In this document: piece by piece, positions 56,201-64,000 of the stretch
Position numbering within the stretch: position 1 is the stretch's first letter
How the letters are laid out: each line of letters starts with the position of its first letter
Source of the DNA: Gammaproteobacteria bacterium
GTDB taxonomy: Bacteria > Pseudomonadota > Gammaproteobacteria > Pseudomonadales > Azotimanducaceae
DNA: 64,000 bases
Direction: 5' to 3'
NCBI GenBank assembly: GCA_026706385.1
Contig: JAPOYV010000114.1
Location: 157,168 to 221,167, forward strand
The notes under the pieces: generated by a model
Database searches by the model: none
Told to the model about the DNA's origin: nothing
Seen by the model: the letters and a program-made list of their open reading frames with translations, nothing else
Position numbers and translations under genes: made by a program

Positions 56201-57133
56201 ATGAGCACGCTAGTAGTCGCCGAACACGACAACGCCGCACTTCGGCCTGTCACGCTAACCGTCGTCGCCGCAGCGCAGGCAATCGGCAACGATTTCGACA
56301 TTCTCGTCGCCGGCGCCGGTTGCGCTGCGGTGGCCGAGGAGGCCGCACGGATCGGTGGCGCACGCAAAGTGCTGCTGGCCGACAACGCCGCCTACGAGTA
56401 CGCCCTGGCGGAGAACCTCGCCGCCCTCGTCGCCGAACTCGCAAGCGACTACGACCACGTGCTGACCTCCCACACCACCACCGGCAAGAACTTCCTACCG
56501 CGCGTCGCGGCGCTCCTCGACACGCAGATGGTCTCCGACATCATCGGCGTGGAGTCGCCGGATACGTTCCTAAGGCCGATCTACGCCGGCAACGCCATCG
56601 CCACGGTGAAGTCGAACGACCCCAAGAAGGTGATCTCCGTACGCGGCACCGGCTTCGATCCCGCGCCCGCGGACGGTGGCTCGGCGACGATCGAGACCGC
56701 CGATGCCGCGCACGATGCCGGCGTATCGACCTTCATCGGCGAAGAGATCGCCAAGTCCGAACGGCCCGAGCTGACCGCAGCTTCCGTAGTCATCTCGGGC
56801 GGTCGCGGCATGCAGAACGGCGAGAACTTCTCGTTACTCGAGGGCATCGCCGACAGACTCGGGGCGGCCATCGGTGCGTCACGCGCCGCGGTCGACGCCG
56901 GGTTCGTGCCGAACGACATGCAGGTGGGTCAGACGGGGAAGATCGTCGCTCCCGATCTGTACATCGCGGTCGGAATCTCTGGCGCCATCCAGCACTTGGC
57001 CGGCATGAAGGACTCCAAAGTGATCGTGGCGATCAACAAGGACGAGGACGCGCCGATCTTCCAGGTGGCGGACTACGGTCTGGTCGCGGACCTGTTCCAA
57101 GCGCTGCCTGAACTCGAGGCCGCACTCGACTGA
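56201..57133 (+). CDS. etfA: Electron transfer flavoprotein, alpha subunit
   Basis: A 310-residue protein of usual size. The C-terminal FAD domain has [17 protein letters not shown] near 199, [27 protein letters not shown] near 247 and [17 protein letters not shown] near 278, all EtfA signatures. An AGCAGGGGAGC site precedes the ATG. It carries the FAD and hands electrons to ETF-QO. It is followed by an SDR gene on the same strand. Confidence 0.95.
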   Translation: MSTLVVAEHDNAALRPVTLTVVAAAQAIGNDFDILVAGAGCAAVAEEAARIGGARKVLLADNAAYEYALAENLAALVAELASDYDHVLTSHTTTGKNFLPRVAALLDTQMVSDIIGVESPDTFLRPIYAGNAIATVKSNDPKKVISVRGTGFDPAPADGGSATIETADAAHDAGVSTFIGEEIAKSERPELTAASVVISGGRGMQNGENFSLLEGIADRLGAAIGASRAAVDAGFVPNDMQVGQTGKIVAPDLYIAVGISGAIQHLAGMKDSKVIVAINKDEDAPIFQVADYGLVADLFQALPELEAALD

Positions 57134-57163
57134 GCTAAGCCTAAGGCCGCACGAGGATCGCCC

Positions 57164-57970
57164 ATGCCGTTGGACATCCCGGCGAACGATGGTCTCGACG
57201 GAAAAGTCGCCATAGTGACCGGCGCAGGCGCGTTGGACGACGGCATCGGCAACGGGCGCGCGGCGGCCATCCTGCTCGCCGTCAGCGGCGCAAAGGTTCT
57301 CTGCGCCGACCGCGACCTCGCGTCGGCGCAACGCACGGTGGCCATGATCGAGGAAGCCGGCGGCGACGCACTGTCCTGCGAGGCCGACGTCACGCAGGCG
57401 AGCGACTGCGAAGCGATGGTCTCGGCTGCAACGACACGCTGGGGGCGGCTGGACATCCTCGACAACAACGTGGGGATCGGGAGCCGCGGCAACATTCTCG
57501 AAGAGGATCCCGCGCGCTGGCGCCGCGTGATGGAAGTGAACGTCGACAGCATGTTCCTGGCGAGCAGGGCGGCCATTCCCGCGATGCGGGAGACGGGCGG
57601 CGGCGCCATCGTCAACGTGTCGTCGATCTCGGCGCTTCGTCCACGCGGGCTCACCACGTATAGCGTCTCGAAGAGCGCCGTCATCGGCCTGACCCAGGCA
57701 ATGGCGGTGGACCATGGTCCGGACGGTATCCGCGTCAACTGCGTCGCACCGGGACCTGTCTACACCCCGATGGTCTACGGCGGCGGGATGTCGCCCGAAG
57801 CGCGCAGCCAACGCGCGCAGGCGTCCGTGCTGGGATTGGAGGGCTCGGGTTGGGACATCGGCCACGCTGTGCGTTTTCTTGCATCGGACCAAGCACGCTA
57901 CATCACGGGGCACGTGCTCGTGGTCGACGGCGGCACCACGTTGCGGGGACCGAGCCGGGACGTTCGGTAG
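57164..57970 (+). CDS. Short-chain dehydrogenase/reductase (SDR)
   Basis: A 268-residue SDR. The cofactor loop is VTGAGALDDGIGNG (with two extra residues compared with the classical TGxxxGIG), followed by DNNVGIG near 100. The catalytic set is Ser153/154, Tyr166 and Lys170 (YSVSK). NAD is likely, because Asp follows strand 2 (CADRD). It oxidises or reduces an unknown hydroxy/keto substrate. It is 30 bp after etfA and may be co-transcribed. The dif site follows it. Confidence 0.87.
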   Translation: MPLDIPANDGLDGKVAIVTGAGALDDGIGNGRAAAILLAVSGAKVLCADRDLASAQRTVAMIEEAGGDALSCEADVTQASDCEAMVSAATTRWGRLDILDNNVGIGSRGNILEEDPARWRRVMEVNVDSMFLASRAAIPAMRETGGGAIVNVSSISALRPRGLTTYSVSKSAVIGLTQAMAVDHGPDGIRVNCVAPGPVYTPMVYGGGMSPEARSQRAQASVLGLEGSGWDIGHAVRFLASDQARYITGHVLVVDGGTTLRGPSRDVR

Positions 57971-57999
57971 GCTCGGCCTTCAGACGCGACCGTAGCTTA

Positions 58000-58027
58000 A
58001 TTTAACATAATACGCATTATGCGAAGT
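58000..58027 (-). other. dif: Chromosome dimer resolution site dif
   Basis: On the minus strand the 28 bp read ACTTCGCATAA, then TGCGTA, then TTATGTTAAAT. The 11-bp XerD-side half (TTATGTTAAAT) is identical to E. coli dif, and the XerC-side half keeps CGCATAA. The 6-bp centre is TGCGTA, against TGTATA in E. coli. It sits in a short AT-rich gap between convergent genes, as dif sites usually do. No xer gene is next to it, which argues against a mobile copy. Confidence 0.85.
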
Positions 58028-58061
58028 TATGGGTGGGACTCCCTAGATCCCGGGCCCGGCC

Positions 58062-59675
58062 TCACCCGCTCAATAGCGCGCGCCCGACGACCTTCAAGGC
58101 CAGCGTCTCCTCCGCACCTTCGAAGATCGACAGCACGCGCGCGTCCGCGAAGTAACGGCTGACAGCCGTTTCCTCCGCGTAGCCCATGCCGCCGTGGATC
58201 TGCATCGCTTCGCGGGTGACCCATTCGGCCGTCTTGCACGACAGCAGTTTCACTAGGCTTGCCTCAAGCTGGCCTTCGCCGCGGTCCATCAAGCCCGCCA
58301 CCGTATAGGTGAACTGACGGCAGGCCACGATCGCTGCCGCCATGCGGGCCAGTTTCTGCAATGTCAGGCCGTAGCCCGCGACCGGCTTTCCGAACACGTG
58401 ACGCTCCTCGGCGTACCGCAGCGCGTCTTCGAACGCCGCGCGCATCAGGCCGCAAGCTCTCGCCGCCGTCTGCAACCTGCCCCCTGAGAATCCACGCATC
58501 GTGTAGTAGAAGCCTTTGCCTTCGCCGTCGTGTTCGCCCACGAGCGCATGGTGCGGCAGGAAATAGTCGTCGAAGAAGAGCTCGAACGAGTGCATGCCGC
58601 GGTAGCCGATGGTCGGAATCGCGCGGCCACTCAGACGGCCGCCGCCCGGACTCTCGCAGACGAAGCTCTTGCCCTCGAAGCTCGGCTTTTCGACCACGAA
58701 CAGCGACAGTCCGCGATGTGGCGGAGATGCTCCCAGGTCCGTGCGCGCGAGCACGAGCAGGCCAGCGGCCTTGCCGGCGAACGTGCACCAGGTCTTGGCG
58801 CCGTTCAAGCGCCATCCGCTTGTGCCGTCGCTGACCGAACGCGTCGCCCGGAGCGTCACGGAAGCGACGTCCGAGCCCGTTCCGGGCTCGGTCACGGCCA
58901 CCGCGACCAGGGGGTCGCCCGCCGCGATGCCCGGCAGCCAGCGTGACTTCTGCTCGTTGGTGCCGCCTTCCATGACGGCGCGGGCGATGATCTCCGGCCG
59001 CGTGATCAAGCTGCCCGCGGCGCCGAGCGAGCCCCGGGACAGTTCCTCGGTAACGACGACCATCCCTAGGCTGTCCTCGTGGTCGTCGGGCTTGAGGCCC
59101 CCGTATCGCTCCGGCACGGACAACCCGAAACAGCCCAGCTCCCGCAACCCGTCGATGATGGTGTCCGGGATCATCGTGTCGTTGCGGTGCACGTCGCCGG
59201 CCGCCGGCGCCACGCGTTGGTCGCTGAACTGCCGGAAGGTCTCGCGCATCAGCGTCTTTTCGTCGTCCAAGTGGTCTGGCGGCAGCGCCCCGCCGCCTTG
59301 ACGAACACGCTCTCCCACTGCGGCAAGCCTGGCGGGGGCGAGCCGGGAATCGACGAAGCCCGCCAAGCCAGGCGTCGTGGGCTCGGCCGCACGCAAGCCG
59401 TAGGCCGTGGGCCGTAGACGCAGTCGCGAGGTCAGATTGGCCAGCGCTTCGGCGCAAAAGGTGGTCGCAAGAGCGTCCTTGAAGGCGGCGTCGGTGGGAT
59501 CGGCCGGTATGGCCGCGTAGTCCATGGCAACGCGGGCCGCGTGCAGTTCCGCGGACGAGAAGGCGAGATCGTAGGCCTCGATCTGCACGTCGTCGACGTC
59601 GCGGCCGGCGAGATGCGCCCTCGCCCGCCCGAACAGCTCGGTGGCATCGTCGACTGCGCCGCGGGCGGAATCCAT
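58062..59675 (-). CDS. Acyl-CoA dehydrogenase with N-terminal extension
   Basis: A 537-residue flavoprotein. The standard domain starts near residue 155. VAVTEPGTGSDVA, TWCTFAGKA, GYRGMHSFEL and the C-terminal QIHGGMGYAEE are family marks. A Glu in the GAEETLALK segment near 524 follows the usual C-terminal motif; the catalytic base is not certain. The first 150 residues form an extra helical domain seen only in some long-chain or atypical acyl-CoA dehydrogenases. Electrons would go to the ETF encoded nearby. It is convergent with the SDR gene; dif is between them. Confidence 0.87.
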   Translation of the reverse strand: MDSARGAVDDATELFGRARAHLAGRDVDDVQIEAYDLAFSSAELHAARVAMDYAAIPADPTDAAFKDALATTFCAEALANLTSRLRLRPTAYGLRAAEPTTPGLAGFVDSRLAPARLAAVGERVRQGGGALPPDHLDDEKTLMRETFRQFSDQRVAPAAGDVHRNDTMIPDTIIDGLRELGCFGLSVPERYGGLKPDDHEDSLGMVVVTEELSRGSLGAAGSLITRPEIIARAVMEGGTNEQKSRWLPGIAAGDPLVAVAVTEPGTGSDVASVTLRATRSVSDGTSGWRLNGAKTWCTFAGKAAGLLVLARTDLGASPPHRGLSLFVVEKPSFEGKSFVCESPGGGRLSGRAIPTIGYRGMHSFELFFDDYFLPHHALVGEHDGEGKGFYYTMRGFSGGRLQTAARACGLMRAAFEDALRYAEERHVFGKPVAGYGLTLQKLARMAAAIVACRQFTYTVAGLMDRGEGQLEASLVKLLSCKTAEWVTREAMQIHGGMGYAEETAVSRYFADARVLSIFEGAEETLALKVVGRALLSG

Positions 59676-59729
59676 GGGCGCCGGATTCTACTTCATAATG
59701 CGCGACTTCCTTGATCCGGTGGACCGCCC

Positions 59730-60911
59730 ATGACCATTCTCCACGGCACGCGCGTACTCGATTTCGGCCGCTACATCGCCGGGCCGTTTTGCGGCGCCCT
59801 GCTGGCCGACCTCGGTGCCGACGTCATCCGCATCGAGAAGGTCGCCGGCAGCGAGGACCGGTTCACCGCCCCGGTCACGGAGGACGGCCAAGGCAGCGGC
59901 TACATGGCCCTGAATCGCAACAAACGCGGCTTCACGCTCAACCCGCGCAAGCCGGAGGGGCAAGAGGTGCTTCGCCGCCTCGTGGCGACCGCCGACGTGG
60001 TCATCGCCAACCTGCCCCCGGACACTCTCGAATCGATGGGCCTCGACTACGCGACCCTGTGCGGCATCAAGCCCGACATCATCCTCACGACCAGTACGGC
60101 GTTCGGATCCGCCGGACCCTACGGGACGCGCGTCGGCTTCGACGGTGTCGCCCAGGCCATGTCCGGCAACATGCACCTGACCGGCTACGAGGTCGAGCCG
60201 ATGCGCAACTACTTTCCGTACGTCGACTACACCACGGCGTCGTTGAACGCCTTCGCCACGCTGGCTGCGATCATCCACCGCATGAACACCGGCGAGGGAC
60301 AGCACGTCGAAGGCTGCCTGCTCGCCTCGGCGCTGACCATCGCCAACGGCACGCTGATCGAACAGGCCATCCTCGAGAACAACCGCGTCGCCACGGGAAA
60401 CCGGGGCCAGACGGCTGCGCCCATCGACGTGTTCCGTACCCGCGACGGCTGGATCCTCGTGCAAGTCGTCGGCAACCCGTTGTTCGAGCGATGGGCGCGG
60501 CTGATGGGCGAACCGCATTGGCTGACGGACGCCAAGTACGCGACCGACGAGGCTCGGGGCGACAACAGCGCCGAGATCAGCGCCCGGATGGGTACCTGGA
60601 CGGCGGAACGCACGACGGCGCAAGCGATGACCGAGCTGGCGGAGGCCCGCATTCCTTGTGGAGAAATCCTGACCCCCGCGCAGGCGCTGACGAACGAGCA
60701 GGTGGTCGCGCGTCGATTCCTAGTCGGGACCGACTATCCAGGTCTGCCCCGCCCTGCGCCGGTCGCCCGCATGCCGGTGGACTTCTCGGCTGCCGACACG
60801 GGCATCCGGCGCCGCGCGCCGACGCTCGGCGAGCACACCGGCGAGATTCTCGGGGAACTCGGCTACACGGGAGCCGAGATCGACGCGTTGCGCGCCATGC
60901 GCGCCGTCTGA
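59730..60911 (+). CDS. CaiB/BaiF-type CoA-transferase (class III)
   Basis: A 393-residue class III CoA-transferase. It starts GTRVLDFGRYIAGPFCG, with RIEKV near 34. The catalytic Asp is likely Asp138 in GFDGVAQAMSG. NRNKRGFTLN near 62 and the C-terminal LGEHTGEIL are typical. It moves CoA between organic acids; the partners are unknown. It is divergent from the acyl-CoA dehydrogenase with 54 bp between, suggesting shared control in one acyl-CoA pathway. Confidence 0.87.
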   Translation: MTILHGTRVLDFGRYIAGPFCGALLADLGADVIRIEKVAGSEDRFTAPVTEDGQGSGYMALNRNKRGFTLNPRKPEGQEVLRRLVATADVVIANLPPDTLESMGLDYATLCGIKPDIILTTSTAFGSAGPYGTRVGFDGVAQAMSGNMHLTGYEVEPMRNYFPYVDYTTASLNAFATLAAIIHRMNTGEGQHVEGCLLASALTIANGTLIEQAILENNRVATGNRGQTAAPIDVFRTRDGWILVQVVGNPLFERWARLMGEPHWLTDAKYATDEARGDNSAEISARMGTWTAERTTAQAMTELAEARIPCGEILTPAQALTNEQVVARRFLVGTDYPGLPRPAPVARMPVDFSAADTGIRRRAPTLGEHTGEILGELGYTGAEIDALRAMRAV

Positions 60912-61115
60912 CGCGTATCGCTTGTGGATAACTCTGGGGACAGAATCCCGACTACCTGAGCACAAGCCGTGGAATTGGTTGATAGGCGTCAAGAGAGGCT
61001 TCAATTTCCCTCCCTTAACAGATGCTTATGAGCTCTCGTTAAAGCCAATCCGAATAATCTGTCAGCAATTTGCGCATTTTGGTTCGGATTGACCTTGTGC
61101 ATAACACCGGCCCTG
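60912..61115. other. AT-richer intergenic region with two DnaA-box-like sites and an inverted repeat
   Basis: No gene is supported here. TGTGGATAA at 60923-60931 is a perfect DnaA box on the minus strand (TTATCCACA); TGTGCATAA at 61098-61106 is a TTATNCACA match. CAATCCGAA (61046-61054) and TTCGGATTG (61085-61093) form a 9-bp inverted repeat with a 30-bp spacer. The stretch is much richer in A and T than the surrounding genes. It lies 3 kb from dif. Confidence 0.5.
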
Positions 61116-61463
61116 CTAGATTCGCACGACCAGGTTGTCCACGACCCGCACCACGCTGGGGATCGCTGTTGCGACCTCGACGGCTCGTTGTCGCTCGGTC
61201 TCGGAGCGAACCTTGCCGGACAGCGTGACGACGCCCTTGCTGACATCGACGTTGATGCGCAAACCGCGCACGTCCTCATCGCGCAGCAGACGGGTCTTGA
61301 TCAATGTAAGGATGGTCAGGTCGTCCGTCACCTCGCCCGGTGTCCGCGACGCGGCGTCGTCGAGGTAGGCCTGGCAGCCGGCAACGCCCAAGAGGAGAAC
61401 GATCGCCAAGGCCGCTAAGGGCGCTCTCAAGTAGCTGTTCAGTTTCAAGCGCGTTGAGTCCAC
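61116..61463 (-). CDS. BON-domain lipoprotein (OsmY-like)
   Basis: A 115-residue protein with a lipobox (Val27-Ala-Gly-Cys30) after a hydrophobic leader. Residues 45-115 are one BON domain (TILTLIKTRLLRDEDVRGLRINVDV, VVTLSGKVRSETE, VRVVDNLVV). Most relatives are periplasmic or outer-membrane proteins of stress response or envelope integrity. It is divergent from the SMP-30-like gene, with 38 bp between. Confidence 0.85.
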   Translation of the reverse strand: MDSTRLKLNSYLRAPLAALAIVLLLGVAGCQAYLDDAASRTPGEVTDDLTILTLIKTRLLRDEDVRGLRINVDVSKGVVTLSGKVRSETERQRAVEVATAIPSVVRVVDNLVVRI

Positions 61464-61501
61464 TGTGGTGTAATAGCGATTTTAGCGACGGACCGAAGGG
61501 A

Positions 61502-62437
61502 ATGGGCGAGCCCGAAATCACCGTGATGGCCACCGGGCTGAAATTCCCGGAGGGTCCGATCGCAATGGCGGACGGTTCCGTCCTGGTCGTCGAGATCGCG
61601 CGCGGCACGCTGTCCCGCGTCACGCCCGCGGGCGCGGTCGAGGTCGTGGCGGAGACCGGCGGCGGTCCCAACGGCGCGGCGATTGGGCCGGACGGCCAGT
61701 GCTATGTCTGCAACAACGGTGGATTCGCCTGGACGGAGCGTCGCGGACGCATCTATCCCGGCGATCTGGCGGACGACTACCGCGGCGGACGGATCGAACG
61801 GGTGGACTTGGCCAGCGGCGGGGTCGAGGTGCTGTACGAAGAGGCCGACGGCGTCGCACTGCGCGGGCCGAACGACATCGTCTTCGACGCCAGCGGAGGT
61901 TTCTGGTTCACCGACCACGGCAAAACCGGGCCACGCCAGAGGGACCGCACCGGTGTTTTCTACGCCAAGGCGGACGGTTCGCACATCGAGGAGGCGATCT
62001 TCCCGATGGAGGCACCGAACGGCATCGGGCTGTCGCCGGCCGAGGACGAACTGTATGTGGCGGAAACCCCCACGGGCCGACTGTGGGCGTTTCCGCTGAG
62101 TGCGCCCGGCAGGCTCGCCGGCGAGAGGGCGGACCGTCCCGACGGTGGGCGCCTGGTGCCGGGACGCCAGGGCTATTTCCTGTTCGACTCGCTCGCCGTG
62201 GACAGCCAAGGCGGGGTGTGCATCGCCACGATCATCGATGGCGGCATTACGACCCTGCGGCCCGACGGCGGCGAACCCGATTTCGTACCCATGCCGGACC
62301 GTCTGACCACGAACGTCTGCTTCGGCGGCGAAGACCTGAAGACCGCCTATGTGACGCTGTCATCGACGGGCCAGTTGGTGTCCCTGCCATGGCCCACGGC
62401 CGGTCTGCCATTGAACTTCCTCAACAAGACCGAGTAA
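61502..62437 (+). CDS. SMP-30/gluconolactonase-like protein
   Basis: A 311-residue six-bladed beta-propeller of the SMP-30/gluconolactonase family from ATG 61502; the longer frame to 61340 crosses the BON gene and is not coding. Metal-binding positions fit Glu in FPEGPIAM near 17, Asn in GPNDIVFD near 122, and Asp in FDSLAVD near 228, plus AEDELYVAE near 180. It hydrolyses lactones; the substrate is unknown. It is 3 bp before the tctC-like gene, which suggests that its lactone or acid is related to the transporter substrate. Confidence 0.82.
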   Translation: MGEPEITVMATGLKFPEGPIAMADGSVLVVEIARGTLSRVTPAGAVEVVAETGGGPNGAAIGPDGQCYVCNNGGFAWTERRGRIYPGDLADDYRGGRIERVDLASGGVEVLYEEADGVALRGPNDIVFDASGGFWFTDHGKTGPRQRDRTGVFYAKADGSHIEEAIFPMEAPNGIGLSPAEDELYVAETPTGRLWAFPLSAPGRLAGERADRPDGGRLVPGRQGYFLFDSLAVDSQGGVCIATIIDGGITTLRPDGGEPDFVPMPDRLTTNVCFGGEDLKTAYVTLSSTGQLVSLPWPTAGLPLNFLNKTE

Positions 62438-62440
62438 GAG

Positions 62441-63451
62441 TTGCCCTTCGCGCTGTTTTCGGTGACTGCCGTTCACGCTCGGCAACATATCGTCGCTCTC
62501 GCGTGGATTCTGGCCGTTGGCGTTTGCGCCACAGCCGTCGCCGAGCGCATGCACATCGTGATTCCGGCCGGCTCCGGCGGCGGCTTGGACGGCACGGCCC
62601 GGGAGACTGGACGTGCGTTGGTGGAACTCGGGCTCGTAGAGCAGGTCTCGTTCGAGAATGTCTCGGGCGGCGGCGGTGGGCGTGCGATGGCCTACTTCCT
62701 CGAGAATGCGGACCGGTTCGTCCTGCCGGTGTTGGTGAACTCGACGCCCCTTGTGCTGCGCAGCCTCCAGGGCCTGTTCCCTTTCGGCTTCCGGGATCTG
62801 ACGCCGGTCGCTGCGCTGATCGGCGACCACGGCGTCTTCGTCGTGCGTGCGGACAGCGCCATCGGCCGGTGGGACGCCGTCATCGAGACGCTGCGGCAAC
62901 AGCCGGGCAGAATGGTCATTGGCGGCGGGTCCGTTCGCGGCAGCCTCGACCATGTCGTCCTCGCGCTCGCGCTTGAGGCGGCCGAGCTGCCGGTCCGTGC
63001 AGGACGCTACGTGCCATATGACGGCGGTGGCAAGGCGATGCTCGCCCTCTTGGGCGGCGAAGTGGAGTTGCTGTCCACGGGACTCGGCGAGTCCATGGCG
63101 TTCGTTGCCGCCGGAGAAGCCCGCGTACTCGCCGTGACATCGGCGACGCGCATCCCTGCCCTCCCCGACGTCCCGACGCTCAAGGAACTCGGCTACCCGG
63201 TGGTGTTCGCGAACTGGCGCGGCCTGTTCGGGTCGCCGACGATGCCGCCGGAGGTCCGACGAGAGCTGGTCGACCAGCTCCGCGCGATGCGGACTTCACC
63301 GCATTGGGAGGACGTTCTGGGAAGACGCGGCTGGACGTCCTTGGAGATCGACGCCGAGGCCTTCGGCGCCTATCTCGAAGCCCAGGAAACCCAGCTCGCG
63401 GGCACGATGCGCAACCTCGGCTTTCTGGCACCGCCCGACGATGGCGGCTAA
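62441..63451 (+). CDS. Tripartite tricarboxylate transporter substrate-binding protein (TctC/Bug-like)
   Basis: A 336-residue protein from TTG 62441 or a GTG about 21 bases later. A signal peptide (about 15-35) is followed by IVIPAGSGGGLDGTAR, the ligand loop of Bug proteins, then VSGGGGGRAMAYFL and a typical GDHGVFVVRADS. It binds an organic acid in the periplasm. It is followed by a TctB-like gene 75 bp on, with TctA expected beyond the window. Ligand unknown. Confidence 0.85.
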   Translation: MPFALFSVTAVHARQHIVALAWILAVGVCATAVAERMHIVIPAGSGGGLDGTARETGRALVELGLVEQVSFENVSGGGGGRAMAYFLENADRFVLPVLVNSTPLVLRSLQGLFPFGFRDLTPVAALIGDHGVFVVRADSAIGRWDAVIETLRQQPGRMVIGGGSVRGSLDHVVLALALEAAELPVRAGRYVPYDGGGKAMLALLGGEVELLSTGLGESMAFVAAGEARVLAVTSATRIPALPDVPTLKELGYPVVFANWRGLFGSPTMPPEVRRELVDQLRAMRTSPHWEDVLGRRGWTSLEIDAEAFGAYLEAQETQLAGTMRNLGFLAPPDDGG

Positions 63452-63526
63452 GTTCATGTCGCCGGCACCCGGCCGCAATACACGGGACGTCCGCAACTGA
63501 ACTCGTCAGCCCTGATCCAGCGCCTT

Positions 63527-63949
63527 GTGCCGCTAGCCCTGGCCGCCTTCGCCGTCCTCTACCTGGTGGCGGCCTGGAACATCCCCCTCGATCCCTGGTC
63601 GGCGGCCGAGACGGTCAATGCGCGAGCCCTGCCCATCGTCTACGGGGTTGGCCTCCTGGTCGTTTCGATCGCGCTGCTGGCCGTGTCACCGGCCTCGCAA
63701 GACACCCGTCGAGGCGCTCGGTGGAAGACCCTGGGCGCGCACTGCGTCGCCATCGCGGCGTTCGGTCTGCTGATCCCCTACGCCGGTCTGTGGATTGCCA
63801 CGGCGGTCCTGCTCCTCGCCGCGTTGCTCATCGCAGGAGAGCGTCGCCTTGCCGTGCTCGCCATCGCACCCGTCGCCACTGCCGGCACGGCTTGGTTCCT
63901 GATCGCAGTCGCGCTCGACATCTACGTCGACCCCGGCGTTTGGCTCTAG
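63527..63949 (+). CDS. TctB-like small membrane subunit of a tripartite tricarboxylate transporter
   Basis: A 140-residue protein with four membrane helices (about 1-18, 33-53, 70-88 and 90-134 with a break). It starts at GTG 63527; a CTG about 30 bases upstream is possible and would add NSSALIQRL. The sequence fits TctB (DUF1468), with the opening helix and the LDPWSAAETVNARALPIVYG region. Its position after tctC supports this. Together with TctA it would import the acid bound by TctC with a cation gradient. Confidence 0.72.
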   Translation: MPLALAAFAVLYLVAAWNIPLDPWSAAETVNARALPIVYGVGLLVVSIALLAVSPASQDTRRGARWKTLGAHCVAIAAFGLLIPYAGLWIATAVLLLAALLIAGERRLAVLAIAPVATAGTAWFLIAVALDIYVDPGVWL

Positions 63950-64000
63950 GGAAGGTCTGATCAAGTCGATTCTGCGACAATCGCCGAGACGGTCAAGGAT
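63950..64000. other. Right end of window, beginning of the next region
   Basis: After the TctB stop there is GGAAGG and then open sequence to the end. A tctA gene would be expected here, but 50 bases are not enough to see its start. Confidence 0.3.

Noticed and set aside
1..64000. CRISPR arrays, rRNA and other tRNA genes
   Set aside because: No regularly spaced repeats, rRNA-like sequence or second tRNA-like T-loop context was seen.

Overview
The window is a GC-rich, gene-dense piece of a bacterial chromosome with short intergenic gaps and Shine-Dalgarno-led genes. TonB-dependent uptake, outer-membrane lipoproteins, FumC, an ETF/ETF-QO set, 67K-type SppA, DUF1285 and a gammaproteobacterial-looking dif site suggest a free-living or host-associated proteobacterium, probably a gammaproteobacterium, with fatty-acid/carnitine and scavenging metabolism. 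This placement is inference; there is no rRNA in the window.

Left part (1-18 kb): the end of a carnitine/hydroxyacyl-CoA dehydrogenase and a CaiD-like carnitinyl-CoA dehydratase; an orphan membrane protein; a TonB-dependent receptor followed by two periplasmic TlpA-like thioredoxin proteins; a HEAT-repeat protein and a TauD-type dioxygenase; a GH127-like glycosidase followed by one polypeptide joining a sulfatase to an esterase; a VOC protein, fumarase C, and a type B carboxylesterase.

Middle (18-48.7 kb): nucleoside and phosphodiester scavenging genes (NUP, GDPD), two MFS transporters, an amidase, and a complete selenocysteine system. selA, selB and tRNA-Sec lie in one minus-strand cluster (28878-32224). 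About 5 kb away is a UGA-containing selenoprotein gene of the GrdB-like family (22632-23789), which a standard gene caller would split in two. Between them is an Xre/RES toxin-antitoxin pair whose toxin gene has a frameshift. Then follow a 3-hydroxyisobutyrate-dehydrogenase-like enzyme coupled to a Ser/Thr kinase, UDP-glucose dehydrogenase, glutathione reductase, alkaline phosphatase, an AGCS symporter with a large insertion, SppA, MurF, MoaA and a secreted adenosine deaminase.

Right part (48.7-64 kb): a small accessory patch holds a PD-(D/E)XK-like protein, a decayed ORF, divergent YefM/YoeB and Phd/PIN modules around a palindromic operator candidate, an MFS gene, and two decayed group II intron 3' ends. 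Next come ETF-QO, EtfB and EtfA and an SDR, then a near-canonical 28-bp dif site at 58000-58027, which places the window at the replication terminus. Beyond it are an acyl-CoA dehydrogenase, a CaiB/BaiF CoA-transferase, an AT-richer gap with two DnaA-box-like sites, a BON lipoprotein, an SMP-30-like protein and the start of a tripartite tricarboxylate transporter locus that runs off the edge.
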